Position numbers and translations under genes: made by a program. Under the pieces are notes generated by a model, which was not told the origin of the DNA, did not search any database, and saw only the letters and a program-made list of their open reading frames with translations. Positions 21,310 to 28,962 of a stretch of 41,927 nucleotides of DNA are shown piece after piece. The DNA comes from Clostridium tepidum (GTDB lineage Bacteria > Bacillota > Clostridia > Clostridiales > Clostridiaceae): positions 1 through 41,927 of the forward strand of contig NZ_MRAE01000023.1 in assembly GCF_002008345.1 (NCBI RefSeq), read 5' to 3'. Within the stretch, counting starts at the first letter, position 1, and each line of letters opens with the position of its first letter.

Positions 21310-21321
21310 CAGCTGTTTTTT
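21287..21321 (-). terminator. Terminator of the zinc-ribbon gene
   Basis: AGCTGTTGAA (21291-21300) pairs with TTCAACAGCT (21305-21314) around a 4-base loop. T-runs occur on both sides; the minus-strand one is TTTTTAT. Confidence 0.85.
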
Positions 21322-21331
21322 CATTATTTTA

Positions 21332-21499
21332 TTATCTTCTAAATCCTCTATTGTTTCTTTCTTGTTTTCTAGCTTTTCTACATTCTAAGCATCTTTTTGG
21401 TTCGTTTTCGAATCCCTTTTCTTTGTAAAATTCTTGTTCTCCTTCAGTGAATATAAATTCTTTGCCACAATCTTGGCATGTTAGCGTCTTATCTGCCAT
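21332..21499 (-). CDS. Small zinc-ribbon protein (PF13451-type)
   Basis: This 55-residue protein begins MADKTLTCQDCGKEF and has two Cys pairs, C8/C11 and C37/C40, that would hold one zinc. The middle FTEGEQEFYKEKGF and the tail RCLECRKARKQERNN match the probable zinc-ribbon family common in clostridia. The very basic C-terminus suggests RNA or DNA binding; the function is not known. AAAGGAGG lies 10 bases before the ATG. A strong promoter lies about 125 bases upstream, and the leader can fold so that this ribosome site is paired. It ends at its own terminator. Confidence 0.85.
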   Translation of the reverse strand: MADKTLTCQDCGKEFIFTEGEQEFYKEKGFENEPKRCLECRKARKQERNNRGFRR

Positions 21500-21510
21500 T
21501 ATATGATATC

Positions 21511-21567
21511 CTCCTTTATTTGGGATTTACAACTAGTGAAAAGAACATACTTCCCAAATTCAAGGAG
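21511..21567 (-). promoter_or_regulatory. RBS-sequestering leader hairpin of the zinc-ribbon gene
   Basis: In the transcript, CTCCTTGAATTTGGGA (21567-21552) is complementary to TCCCAAATAAAGGAG (21525-21511) over 6 + 8 base pairs with a small internal loop, around a 26-base loop. The paired GGAG is the ribosome-binding site, so the fold would block translation. A thermometer, protein or ligand could open it; the trigger is unknown. Confidence 0.55.
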
Positions 21568-21622
21568 ATATACTTCTTTATATTACCAGTTTAAATCTCA
21601 CATAATTTTATTATTTTAATAT

Positions 21623-21651
21623 ATTATAACAAAATATCAATTCCTAATCAA
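21623..21651 (-). promoter_or_regulatory. Promoter of the zinc-ribbon gene
   Basis: On the minus strand the -35 box TTGATT (21651-21646) is 17 bases from a consensus -10 box TATAAT (21628-21623). It implies a leader of about 115 bases before the ATG at 21499. Confidence 0.75.
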
Positions 21652-21769
21652 TAGAAAACAACTCTATTTTGTTACATTTTATTCCATGATTTTAATGGTT
21701 AACAACATCACATTATATAATTATTATTAAATTCGTAAAAATTATCAATTAATATAATTTATATAATCT

Positions 21770-21795
21770 ACATAAATTTAAATTATAATTTATGT
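21770..21795 (-). terminator. Weak AT-only hairpin at the end of the TetR gene
   Basis: ACATAAATT and AATTTATGT form a 9-bp inverted repeat overlapping the stop codon. It contains only two G-C pairs and has no clear U-tract, so it is a doubtful terminator. Confidence 0.35.
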
Positions 21796-22443
21796 TAGCT
21801 TATAATTTTTTTCAGATAAAGGTTGTAATATTTTACTTATAACATCAAATAAAGACACTTTCATCTCTTCTATAGAATAAGGTTCATCCAATATTATAGA
21901 GCTGTAACAAACAGTTCCTGTTAATTCTATAATCATAAATAATCTTTTTTCAAATTCCTTTTCATCTATTTGCTGTTTTACTATTATGTTTTTAAATATA
22001 TTTCTTATATTCGTAATTTCTTCAGTTTGACTAGAATTTAATAAAGCCTTTCTAAATATACCCCAAGATAAATTTTTATGTATAAGCTTTAATAGTCTTT
22101 TATTGTTTTTAAGGTACTCTATTATATAATCTGTAAAACAAAGAACTGATTCTATAAATTCTTTTTTATTCTCATTCATAGTATGTTTCAAAGCTTCTTT
22201 AATTATACTTAAGCTTTTCTTTATTATTATCTTATCAATAATATCATACTTATTTTTAAAATATAAATAGAAGGTTCCCTTAGCTACCCCTGCTTTTTTT
22301 ACTATATCGTCTATAGAAGTATCGTTTATACCTTTTATTATAAAAAGTTCATAAGCAGATTCATATAATTTCTTTTCCTTTAATAATTTTTTTTCTAGAA
22401 ACTTGCCACCTGAAGTGGATTTTATTTTAGATTTTAGAACCAT
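21790..22443 (-). CDS. TetR/AcrR family transcriptional regulator
   Basis: This 217-residue protein has an N-terminal TetR DNA-binding domain. After a basic lead, LYESAYELFIIKGINDTSIDDIVKKAGVAKGTFYLYFKNK spans about residues 27-66 and includes the recognition helix. The C-terminal ligand domain is helical and unassigned. The ATG at 22443 is chosen because GGGAGG precedes it by 7 bases. A 13-bp palindrome between the promoter and the ribosome site suggests autorepression. It is the gene next to the D-2-hydroxyacid dehydrogenase and fld cluster and may control it, but this is inference; the long gap to the next gene weakens the link. Confidence 0.9.
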   Translation of the reverse strand: MVLKSKIKSTSGGKFLEKKLLKEKKLYESAYELFIIKGINDTSIDDIVKKAGVAKGTFYLYFKNKYDIIDKIIIKKSLSIIKEALKHTMNENKKEFIESVLCFTDYIIEYLKNNKRLLKLIHKNLSWGIFRKALLNSSQTEEITNIRNIFKNIIVKQQIDEKEFEKRLFMIIELTGTVCYSSIILDEPYSIEEMKVSLFDVISKILQPLSEKNYKLT

Positions 22444-22466
22444 TATAAGTCCTCCCAACTAATTAT

Positions 22467-22479
22467 TGACTTAAAGTCA
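22467..22479 (-). promoter_or_regulatory. Probable TetR-type operator palindrome
   Basis: TGACTT-A-AAGTCA is a perfect 6-1-6 palindrome about 15 bases downstream of the -10 box and 24 bases before the TetR start codon. The TGAC/GTCA half-sites are typical of TetR-family operators. Confidence 0.6.
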
Positions 22480-22494
22480 TTTCCTCTTAATTTA

Positions 22495-22522
22495 ATTATA
22501 TATCTTTTTCTAATAGTATCAA
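22495..22522 (-). promoter_or_regulatory. Promoter of the TetR gene
   Basis: On the minus strand the -35 box TTGATA (22522-22517) is 16 bases from a consensus -10 box TATAAT (22500-22495). Confidence 0.7.
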
Positions 22523-23047
22523 TAGATTTTTATATAAATTTATAAATTTCAATTTTATTGTATGTAAATTGCATAATAAATAATTATATATTAATAAGTT
22601 TATAAAAATCAATATTCTATTCTTATAATTGAATATCAAATTAATCCATAAAAATATTATTTAAAATTTATACCTAATCTACTCCTTTATTTATATTTTT
22701 AAACTATAAATAAAATTATATAAATTTTAATTTTAACATATTATGCAAAACAATAGTAATTCATATAATTTAATCATTGACCCAATTATTTATAGATTAT
22801 TTAATATTAAATGCCTTTATTTTTTAAATAGATATATTTTTAACAATTAATAATATTCTTTTCATTTTTAGAAGAGTAATATTATCTCGGTTATGCTCAT
22901 ATCTATAAGTACTATAATAGTTAAATTTCTAAAGCTAATTAACCTATTTTTAATTTTATTTATACTTTACAGAATAATACACAAATATATTTAATTATTG
23001 AATAGTATATTAAATTATTACACTATTATACAAATATTATTGATGTC
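22523..23047. other. Long AT-rich intergenic stretch with no recognisable gene
   Basis: About 525 bases lie between the divergent TetR and dehydrogenase genes. I see no ORF with a ribosome site, no tRNA, T-box or riboswitch motif, and no clear promoter for the plus-strand gene. The stretch 22865-22915 (around ATCTCGGTTATGCTCATATC) is less AT-rich than the rest. Confidence 0.5.
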
Positions 23048-23080
23048 TTTTAACATAATTTTTCAACTTATATGTTAAAA
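23048..23080 (+). promoter_or_regulatory. Inverted repeat upstream of the D-2-hydroxyacid dehydrogenase gene
   Basis: TTTTAACATA (23048-23057) and TATGTTAAAA (23071-23080) form a perfect 10-bp inverted repeat with a 13-base spacer, 33 bases before the ATG. It may be an operator or a leader hairpin. Confidence 0.45.
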
Positions 23081-23112
23081 ATATATCTAAAATATAAAGG
23101 GGGACATTTATT

Positions 23113-24117
23113 ATGAAAATACTTATGTACAGTGTGCGCGACCACGAAAAACCAGCTATAAAAAAATGGCTAGAAAAAAATCCTGATGTTAAAATTGATC
23201 TATGTACTGAAGCTCTTTCTGAGGATACTGTTTGTAAATCAAAAGGCTATGACGGAATCGCAATTCAACAAACAAATAGCATAGGAGGAGAAATTGTTTA
23301 TTCTACACTAAAAAAATATGGGATTAAACAAATCGCTTCAAGAACTGCCGGAGTAGATATGATTGATTTAAATCTAGCTTCAGCTAACGATATTCTTGTT
23401 ACTAATGTTCCTGCTTATTCTCCAAATGCTATTGCAGAACTTGCCGTAACTCATACAATGAATTTACTAAGAAATATTAAAACTATAAATAAAAGAATAG
23501 CTTTTGGTGATTATCGTTGGTCAGCAGACCTTATAGCTAAAGAAATAAGATCTATAACAGTTGGTATAGTAGGTACAGGAAAAATAGGAAGCACTTCTGC
23601 CAAACTTTTTAAAGGATTAGGTGCAAATGTTATAGGCTATGATGCTTATCCAAATAAAAAATTAGAAGATGAAGGTATACTTACTTATAAAAATTCATTA
23701 GAAGATCTTTTAAAAGAATCTGATGTTGTAAGTTTACACACACCTCTTATAGAAAGTACTAAACATATGATAAATAAAAATAACTTAAAATATATGAAAC
23801 CAGACGCTTTTATAGTAAACACTAGTAGAGGTGGAGTCATAAACACTAAAGATCTTATTGAAGCTTTGGAACAAAATAAAATAGCTGGCGCTGCACTTGA
23901 TGCATTTGAAAATGAAGGATTATTTTTAAATAAAGTAATTGATCCAACAAAAATCCCTGACCCTCAACTTGACAAGTTATTAAAAATGGATCAAGTCTTA
24001 ATAACTCATCATGTTGGTTTCTTTACTACTACTGCCGTTCAGAATATGGTAGATACTAGTTTAGATAGTGTTGTAGAAGTTTTAAAAACTAATGATAGCA
24101 TAAATAAAGTAAATTAA
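23113..24117 (+). CDS. D-2-hydroxyacid dehydrogenase (D-lactate dehydrogenase family)
   Basis: This 334-residue NAD-dependent enzyme reduces a 2-oxoacid to the (R)-2-hydroxyacid. The Rossmann motif GTGKIG is at 154-159 with Asp177 for NAD. The catalytic set is R239 (NTSRGG), E268 region (DAFENEG) and H300 (ITHHVGF); where most relatives have T-P-H this one has T-H-H. It resembles the fldH product facing it (roughly 40% identity by eye) but is closer in style to D-lactate dehydrogenases. Pyruvate or an aryl/branched oxoacid are plausible substrates. The start ATG follows AAAGGGGG. It stands alone on the plus strand. Confidence 0.9.
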   Translation: MKILMYSVRDHEKPAIKKWLEKNPDVKIDLCTEALSEDTVCKSKGYDGIAIQQTNSIGGEIVYSTLKKYGIKQIASRTAGVDMIDLNLASANDILVTNVPAYSPNAIAELAVTHTMNLLRNIKTINKRIAFGDYRWSADLIAKEIRSITVGIVGTGKIGSTSAKLFKGLGANVIGYDAYPNKKLEDEGILTYKNSLEDLLKESDVVSLHTPLIESTKHMINKNNLKYMKPDAFIVNTSRGGVINTKDLIEALEQNKIAGAALDAFENEGLFLNKVIDPTKIPDPQLDKLLKMDQVLITHHVGFFTTTAVQNMVDTSLDSVVEVLKTNDSINKVN

Positions 24118-24136
24118 AAATTATATTCTTTAAAAC

Positions 24137-24186
24137 AAAAGCGTTTTCTATTTACTATAATACTAGTAAAACTTGAAAACGCTTTT
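24137..24186. terminator. Bidirectional terminator between the two dehydrogenase genes
   Basis: AAAAGCGTTTTC (24137-24148) pairs with GAAAACGCTTTT (24175-24186), with an inner TTTACTA/TAGTAAA stem. A second hairpin, CTATTTTC/GAAAATAG (24192-24230), follows. The genes on both sides converge here. Confidence 0.75.
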
Positions 24187-24307
24187 CACTGCTATTTTCC
24201 ATTTTATCAGTTTCTAAAATCAGAAAATAGAATTTAAATATATTTACTAAATAATATTTTTATCAATTCATTTCTAATAATTTTTTCTATACTAAAAACA
24301 TTTAAAT

Positions 24308-25303
24308 TTACTTACATACTCTTTGATTTTTACAAGTTCCTTTTAATTCAAATTCTTGTAAATTCATAAGAGTAATTTCTACCATATTAGATACAGCTTC
24401 ATCTGTATAGAACGCTAAATGAGGTGTAATAATTACATTTGGGAAGCTCTTAAGTCTTGCTAATGTATCATCCTGCATAATTTCATTCATTTTGTTATTA
24501 TGGAAGACTCCTTGCTCATATTCATAAGAATCTAAAGCTGCCCCAGCTATTTTACCTGATTTTAATCCTTCTATTAAAGCTTCACTATCTATTAATGCTC
24601 CACGTGCTGCATTAATTATGAAAACTCCATCTTTCATTTTATCTATACTTTCTTTTCCTATCATATGATAATTATCATCTGTTAAAGGTGCATGTAATGT
24701 TATTATATCTGCTTCTTTATATACCTCGTCTAAAGATTTATATTCAATATATTTTTTAGCTTCTTCATTCTCTATAATATCGTAACCTATCATTTTTTTC
24801 ATGCCAAAGCCTGAAAAACCTTCGATCACTTTTAAACCTATTCTTCCTGTTCCTATAACTCCTAATGTTAGATTTCTTAACTCTACTCCTATTAATCCAC
24901 CTAGTGCAAAGTTATTAAGTTCTACTCTTTTTAATGCAAAAGGAATTTTTCTTGTTAAGGATAATGCAAGTCCTACAGTAAACTCTGAAACTGAGTTAGG
25001 AGAATAAGCTGGAACATTAGCTACACTTATACCAAATTCTTTTGCAGCATCAAAATCTATATTGTTTACTCCAGCAGTTCTTGTTGCTAAATATTTTATT
25101 CCACAATCTCTAATCTTTTCTAAAGCTTCTCTGTTACAGATATCATTTCCTAAAATTGAAATACCATCATATCCTTTAGCCAAATGAGCTACCTTTGGCC
25201 CAAAGGAATCTGGTATTAAATCAACAGTATGTCCATATTGTTTAGAAAACTTTTTGAATGAATCGATTTCATCAGGTCTTACACAATAAGCTAAAATTTT
25301 CAT
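24308..25303 (-). CDS. fldH: Aromatic 2-hydroxyacid (phenyllactate-type) dehydrogenase
   Basis: This 331-residue NAD-dependent D-2-hydroxyacid dehydrogenase would reduce phenylpyruvate, 4-hydroxyphenylpyruvate or indolepyruvate to the (R)-aryllactate, the entry step of reductive Stickland metabolism. The GTGRIG motif is at 151-156, Asp175 selects NAD, and the catalytic residues are R234, E263 and H295 (ITPHLAFYT). The symbol is based on position: in C. sporogenes fldH follows the fld-acdA-etfBA genes and a transporter, as here. TGGGGGG precedes the ATG. A promoter-like TTGACA lies about 70 bases upstream, so it is transcribed separately from the transporter. Confidence 0.85.
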   Translation of the reverse strand: MKILAYCVRPDEIDSFKKFSKQYGHTVDLIPDSFGPKVAHLAKGYDGISILGNDICNREALEKIRDCGIKYLATRTAGVNNIDFDAAKEFGISVANVPAYSPNSVSEFTVGLALSLTRKIPFALKRVELNNFALGGLIGVELRNLTLGVIGTGRIGLKVIEGFSGFGMKKMIGYDIIENEEAKKYIEYKSLDEVYKEADIITLHAPLTDDNYHMIGKESIDKMKDGVFIINAARGALIDSEALIEGLKSGKIAGAALDSYEYEQGVFHNNKMNEIMQDDTLARLKSFPNVIITPHLAFYTDEAVSNMVEITLMNLQEFELKGTCKNQRVCK

Positions 25304-25334
25304 ATTTTATACCCCCCATTTGTGTTTTTTTCAT

Positions 25335-25350
25335 AATTTTCTATCAAATT
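25335..25350 (-). promoter_or_regulatory. CodY-like box before fldH
   Basis: AATTTTCTATCAAATT matches the first eight positions of the CodY consensus AATTTTCWGAAAATT, and the right half with one inserted base. It lies between the possible promoter (TTGACA at 25379-25374, 17 bases, TAGGCT) and the ribosome site. Confidence 0.3.
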
Positions 25351-25580
25351 CAGCCTAACATATTGTTTAATATTTGTCAATAAAAATGGTTTATTACACT
25401 ATTTTAGTATATATTTAAAACAAGAAAATATTTTATCTTACACTTTTCAACAATAGATTAGCAATAATTAGTATTAATATATAGTGCAAATAAAAACTTT
25501 TAAAAACTAATTTCAAATAAAACTCCATAAAAATGCATAATTTTTTAAAAAAAATATAGAACAATTTGTAACCCTACTTT

Positions 25581-26744
25581 TTAAATTTTAAATTGACTAT
25601 TACATTCATTTTTATATTGGATTCTTGTTTTTTTAAATCCAACTAATATTATTGGTACAACTACTATAAATATGCACGCATATCCTAGATATTTATAACC
25701 CTTACTTACAATAGCATCTAATCCCAAAGCAGATACTACCATACATAATATCATTAAAATTAATGTTATAACAAAATCTCTTTTTGTTCCTGGCTTCATA
25801 GGAAGTTTTTCTCCATATCTTGCAACTACAGCAAATGAAAAAGAAACATTTGTACTCATAACTGCAAGTAATACCATTACCACATATGAAAATAATAATA
25901 CAGAAGAACCAACCTTATCTGCTACAAAATAATTTGGTAAAGTTTTCTTTATGGATTCTGGATATGCAAATAATAAAAATACTATTCCTAAAATAAGTAG
26001 TGAATTTAATATTGTACCTAAAATTGCTGCTTTTCTAGATTCTTTCTTACTTCCTATACCTTCACTTACTGATACAGCATTTGCAATATTTCCAGCTGAT
26101 TGAAATCCAGTATATACAATAGCCATAATTATAGCTTTCATTGGTGAAATATCACTAAAAGATTTAGCTTTCCAGTTACCAGCAAAATCTCCTTTTGGAG
26201 AAAGCAGCCCAAGTATTACCATGGCTATTAAACAAAGTATAATAAATACTGTCATAATAGTTGATGCTGATCGTACCAAATTAGCTCCGTACATTGAAAG
26301 AAGTATTGTAACTATTACCAATATTATACTTCCTATTTCTACAGAAAGGCCTGTATACTCATTCAAAACTGCTGCACCTGTAGCTATACATCCTCCTACA
26401 ACCATAAGAACTGTTGCCATAAATGTAATTTCAAAGAATGTAGAAAACAACTTTTCATATGGATGAAATAAACTATCAGTTAATTCTCTAAAATTTTTTG
26501 CTTTCGTCAAACGAGCATATTCTACAGAATAATAAATACAAAGTCCCATTAAAAGCATTGCAATAACTGGAGTTATAAATGCCCATTTTCCAAATTCACT
26601 ATAGAAAACAGCTGTCTGCTTACCTGAAGCTACTCCTGGACCACAATGTGCTCCAAACCACACGCTGGCAATTCCTAAATATATAGGAATACCTGATTTT
26701 TTCTGTTTCGCTTCATCTGTCACATTTTTTTTACCTGTGGACAT
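25581..26744 (-). CDS. YkvI-type membrane transporter, probable amino-acid carrier of the Stickland cluster
   Basis: This 387-residue protein has about ten hydrophobic helices and the APC-superfamily-like first helix with GAHCGPGVASGKQ, resembling the GAGFASGQE motif of YkvI proteins. The start ATG at 26744 follows AAAGGAG; an in-frame start 48 bases upstream lacks a site. It sits between etfA and fldH, so uptake of aromatic amino acids or export of aryl acids is the likely job. This is inference from position; the family's substrates are not well known. A hairpin separates it from etfA, so its level may be set partly by read-through. Confidence 0.75.
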   Translation of the reverse strand: MSTGKKNVTDEAKQKKSGIPIYLGIASVWFGAHCGPGVASGKQTAVFYSEFGKWAFITPVIAMLLMGLCIYYSVEYARLTKAKNFRELTDSLFHPYEKLFSTFFEITFMATVLMVVGGCIATGAAVLNEYTGLSVEIGSIILVIVTILLSMYGANLVRSASTIMTVFIILCLIAMVILGLLSPKGDFAGNWKAKSFSDISPMKAIIMAIVYTGFQSAGNIANAVSVSEGIGSKKESRKAAILGTILNSLLILGIVFLLFAYPESIKKTLPNYFVADKVGSSVLLFSYVVMVLLAVMSTNVSFSFAVVARYGEKLPMKPGTKRDFVITLILMILCMVVSALGLDAIVSKGYKYLGYACIFIVVVPIILVGFKKTRIQYKNECNSQFKI

Positions 26745-26890
26745 ATTATCTTCTCCTTTCAAATTAATGTTTTTGATTATTGTATAATGCACATTATTAA
26801 TTTATAATGCTGAAATTAATAATTTTAAAATTATACTAAAATAATAAATAATATTTGTTATTTTTTTAACTATTATTTTTTAAAAATCAT

Positions 26891-26930
26891 ACAAGAAACA
26901 AAAGGAGAAGGGTCTCATTTTGTTTCTTGT
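26891..26930 (-). terminator. Hairpin after etfA
   Basis: ACAAGAAACAAAA and TTTTGTTTCTTGT form a perfect 13-bp stem with a 14-base loop, 11 bases after the etfA stop. The minus strand continues ATGATTTTTAAAAAAT, so the U-tract is offset and read-through is likely. Confidence 0.65.
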
Positions 26931-26941
26931 AATTAGATTAT

Positions 26942-28138
26942 TTAAGCTTTTTGCTTAATTTTTTTCACTTCTTCTATCAATATTGGAACTATTTCATATA
27001 AATCGCCAACAATTCCATAATCAGCTATTTCAAATATAGGTGCATTTTCATCTTTATTTATAGCAATTATTACATCGGAATTTGACATACCAGCAACGTG
27101 TTGGATAGCTCCTGATATACCACATGCGATATAAATAACAGGTTTTACAGTAGTTCCAGTTTGTCCAACTTGATGTGAATGTTCTATCCATCCTATATCA
27201 ACTGCTGCACGGCTACTACCAACTACTCCACCTAATAGGTCAGCTAATTCTTGTAATAATTTAAATCCATCTGGACTTCCAAGTCCTTTACCACCAGATA
27301 CAATAAAATCTGCGTCAACTAAAGAAACTTGTTTTTTACTTGATTTAATTATTTCCAAAACTTTAGTTCTGATTTCATCTTCGCTCAATGTTACTTTTAT
27401 ATCTATGATTTCACCTTTATTATTTTCATCATATTTTGCTTTCTCCATAACACCAGGTCTTACTGTAGACATTTGTGGTCTATGGTTCTTACATACTATA
27501 GTCGCCATTAAATTTCCGCCAAAGGCTGGTCTAGTTTGTTTTACGTTTTTATGTTCAGGATCTATTTCTAATTTTGTACAATCAGCTGTAAGTCCAGTAT
27601 CAACTCTTGCTGCAATTCTAGGAGCTAAATCTCTTCCGATATGAGTTGCACCAAATAAAACTGATTCTGGTTTATATTGATCTATAGCATTTGAAATTAC
27701 AGTAGTATAAGCATCTGTTGTATAATTTTCTAATTTTTTATCATCTGCTACATATACTTTATCTGCTCCATATTTTATTAATTCTTCTGCTAATCCTTTA
27801 ACATTATCTCCTAATAAAATTGCAGATAAATCTGTTCCTATTTCATTAGCTAATTTTTTACCTTCTCCTAATAACTCTATTACTACAGGAGTAAGCTCTC
27901 CCTGTCTTTGTTCAGCATATACCCATACACCTTTGTATTGACTAATATCTTTTCCTTTAACTTTCTTTTCTTCTTTTTCTATTGCTTTAAATGGACAAGC
28001 TTCTACGCAGGCTCCACATATTGTACATTTTTCATTTACTTCTGCTAATCCGTTAATTACATGAATAGCATCAAATGGGCATTGCTTTTCACATATACCA
28101 CATGCTTTACATTTTTCTTTAATAATTTTGATAGCCAT
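26942..28138 (-). CDS. etfA: Electron-transfer flavoprotein alpha subunit with N-terminal 2[4Fe-4S] domain
   Basis: This 398-residue EtfA is preceded by a ferredoxin-like domain with two clusters: C10, C13, C16, C20 and C38, C41, C44, C48. The flavin domain at the C-terminus has [34 protein letters not shown] and [11 protein letters not shown]. This fused form is known from electron-bifurcating Etf/acyl-CoA dehydrogenase systems such as caffeyl-CoA reductase, where NADH reduces both an enoyl-CoA and ferredoxin. Here it would pass electrons to AcdA. It follows etfB by 17 bases; GGGAGG precedes the ATG. Confidence 0.95.
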   Translation of the reverse strand: MAIKIIKEKCKACGICEKQCPFDAIHVINGLAEVNEKCTICGACVEACPFKAIEKEEKKVKGKDISQYKGVWVYAEQRQGELTPVVIELLGEGKKLANEIGTDLSAILLGDNVKGLAEELIKYGADKVYVADDKKLENYTTDAYTTVISNAIDQYKPESVLFGATHIGRDLAPRIAARVDTGLTADCTKLEIDPEHKNVKQTRPAFGGNLMATIVCKNHRPQMSTVRPGVMEKAKYDENNKGEIIDIKVTLSEDEIRTKVLEIIKSSKKQVSLVDADFIVSGGKGLGSPDGFKLLQELADLLGGVVGSSRAAVDIGWIEHSHQVGQTGTTVKPVIYIACGISGAIQHVAGMSNSDVIIAINKDENAPIFEIADYGIVGDLYEIVPILIEEVKKIKQKA

Positions 28139-28155
28139 AATAAACCTCCCAAAAC

Positions 28156-28950
28156 TTAAATATAGTGTTTAGATTGAAGTGCTGATACTAATTTTTCTAC
28201 CTTTTCTTTAGCTGTTCCTTCCAATATCACACCTTGTGACTTTTTATCTGGTGCGAAGGATCTAAATACTGAAGTTGGAGAAGCATTTAAGCCTACTTCA
28301 TCTGGAGTAACATCTAAATCTTTAATTGTAAATACCTTGATGTCTTTTTTATATGCATCTACTATACCTCCAACTGTCATGTAGCGAGGTTTGTTTAATT
28401 CACTAATAGCAGTAATTAAAGCTGGCATAGATTTTACTTGTACTCTTTCATAACCATCTTCTAATTGTCTATCTACAATAAGTGTATTATCATCTTTGTT
28501 ATATTCAAAGCCCATAGCATAAGTTACTTGTGGTATATCAAGTCTCTCTGCAATTTGAGGTCCAACTTGCGCTGTATCTCCATCTATAGCTTGTCTACCA
28601 GCAAATATTAAATCATAATCACCAATTTTTCTTAAAGCTGAAGCTAAAGTATTAGATGTTGCCCAAGTGTCTGCTCCAGCAAAAGCTCTATCTGTTACTA
28701 ATATAGCTTCATCAGCTCCCATTGCTAAACATTCTCTTAACATATATGAAGAAGATGGAATACCCATAGTAATCACAGTAACCTTTACATCTTCATATTT
28801 ATCTTTTAATTTTAAAGCTTCTTCTAGTGCATTAGCATCATCTGGATTTAATATAGCAGGTACACCTTCACGAATAAGAGTTCCTTTTACAGGATCAATC
28901 TTTACTTCATTAGTATCTGGTACTTGTTTTACACATACAACTATCTTCAC
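28156..28950 (-). CDS. etfB: Electron-transfer flavoprotein beta subunit
   Basis: This 264-residue partner of EtfA binds AMP or, in bifurcating systems, a second FAD. The start is the GTG at 28950, giving the usual [14 protein letters not shown]-terminus with AAGGAG 8 bases upstream; a GTG three codons earlier would abut the ribosome site. Family motifs include [50 protein letters not shown] and RYMTVGGI. It sits 12 bases after acdA and before etfA in one unit. Confidence 0.96.
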   Translation of the reverse strand: MKIVVCVKQVPDTNEVKIDPVKGTLIREGVPAILNPDDANALEEALKLKDKYEDVKVTVITMGIPSSSYMLRECLAMGADEAILVTDRAFAGADTWATSNTLASALRKIGDYDLIFAGRQAIDGDTAQVGPQIAERLDIPQVTYAMGFEYNKDDNTLIVDRQLEDGYERVQVKSMPALITAISELNKPRYMTVGGIVDAYKKDIKVFTIKDLDVTPDEVGLNASPTSVFRSFAPDKKSQGVILEGTAKEKVEKLVSALQSKHYI

Positions 28951-28962
28951 TTTCTCCACTCC

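Noticed and set aside
22523..23047. Sigma-54 promoter or riboswitch in the long AT-rich gap
   Set aside because: No GG-N10-GC type element or recognisable aptamer core was found. The sequence is simply AT-rich.
23113..24117. Calling the plus-strand dehydrogenase fldH
   Set aside because: In C. sporogenes the order is etfA, transporter, fldH on the same strand. The minus-strand gene at 24308-25303 fits that order; this one is on the opposite strand and closer to D-lactate dehydrogenases.
26891..26930. Inverted repeat with a purine-rich loop considered as part of a CRISPR array or phage attachment site
   Set aside because: Only one copy occurs and it sits directly after a stop codon, as expected of a terminator-like hairpin. 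No repeat array or integrase exists in the window.
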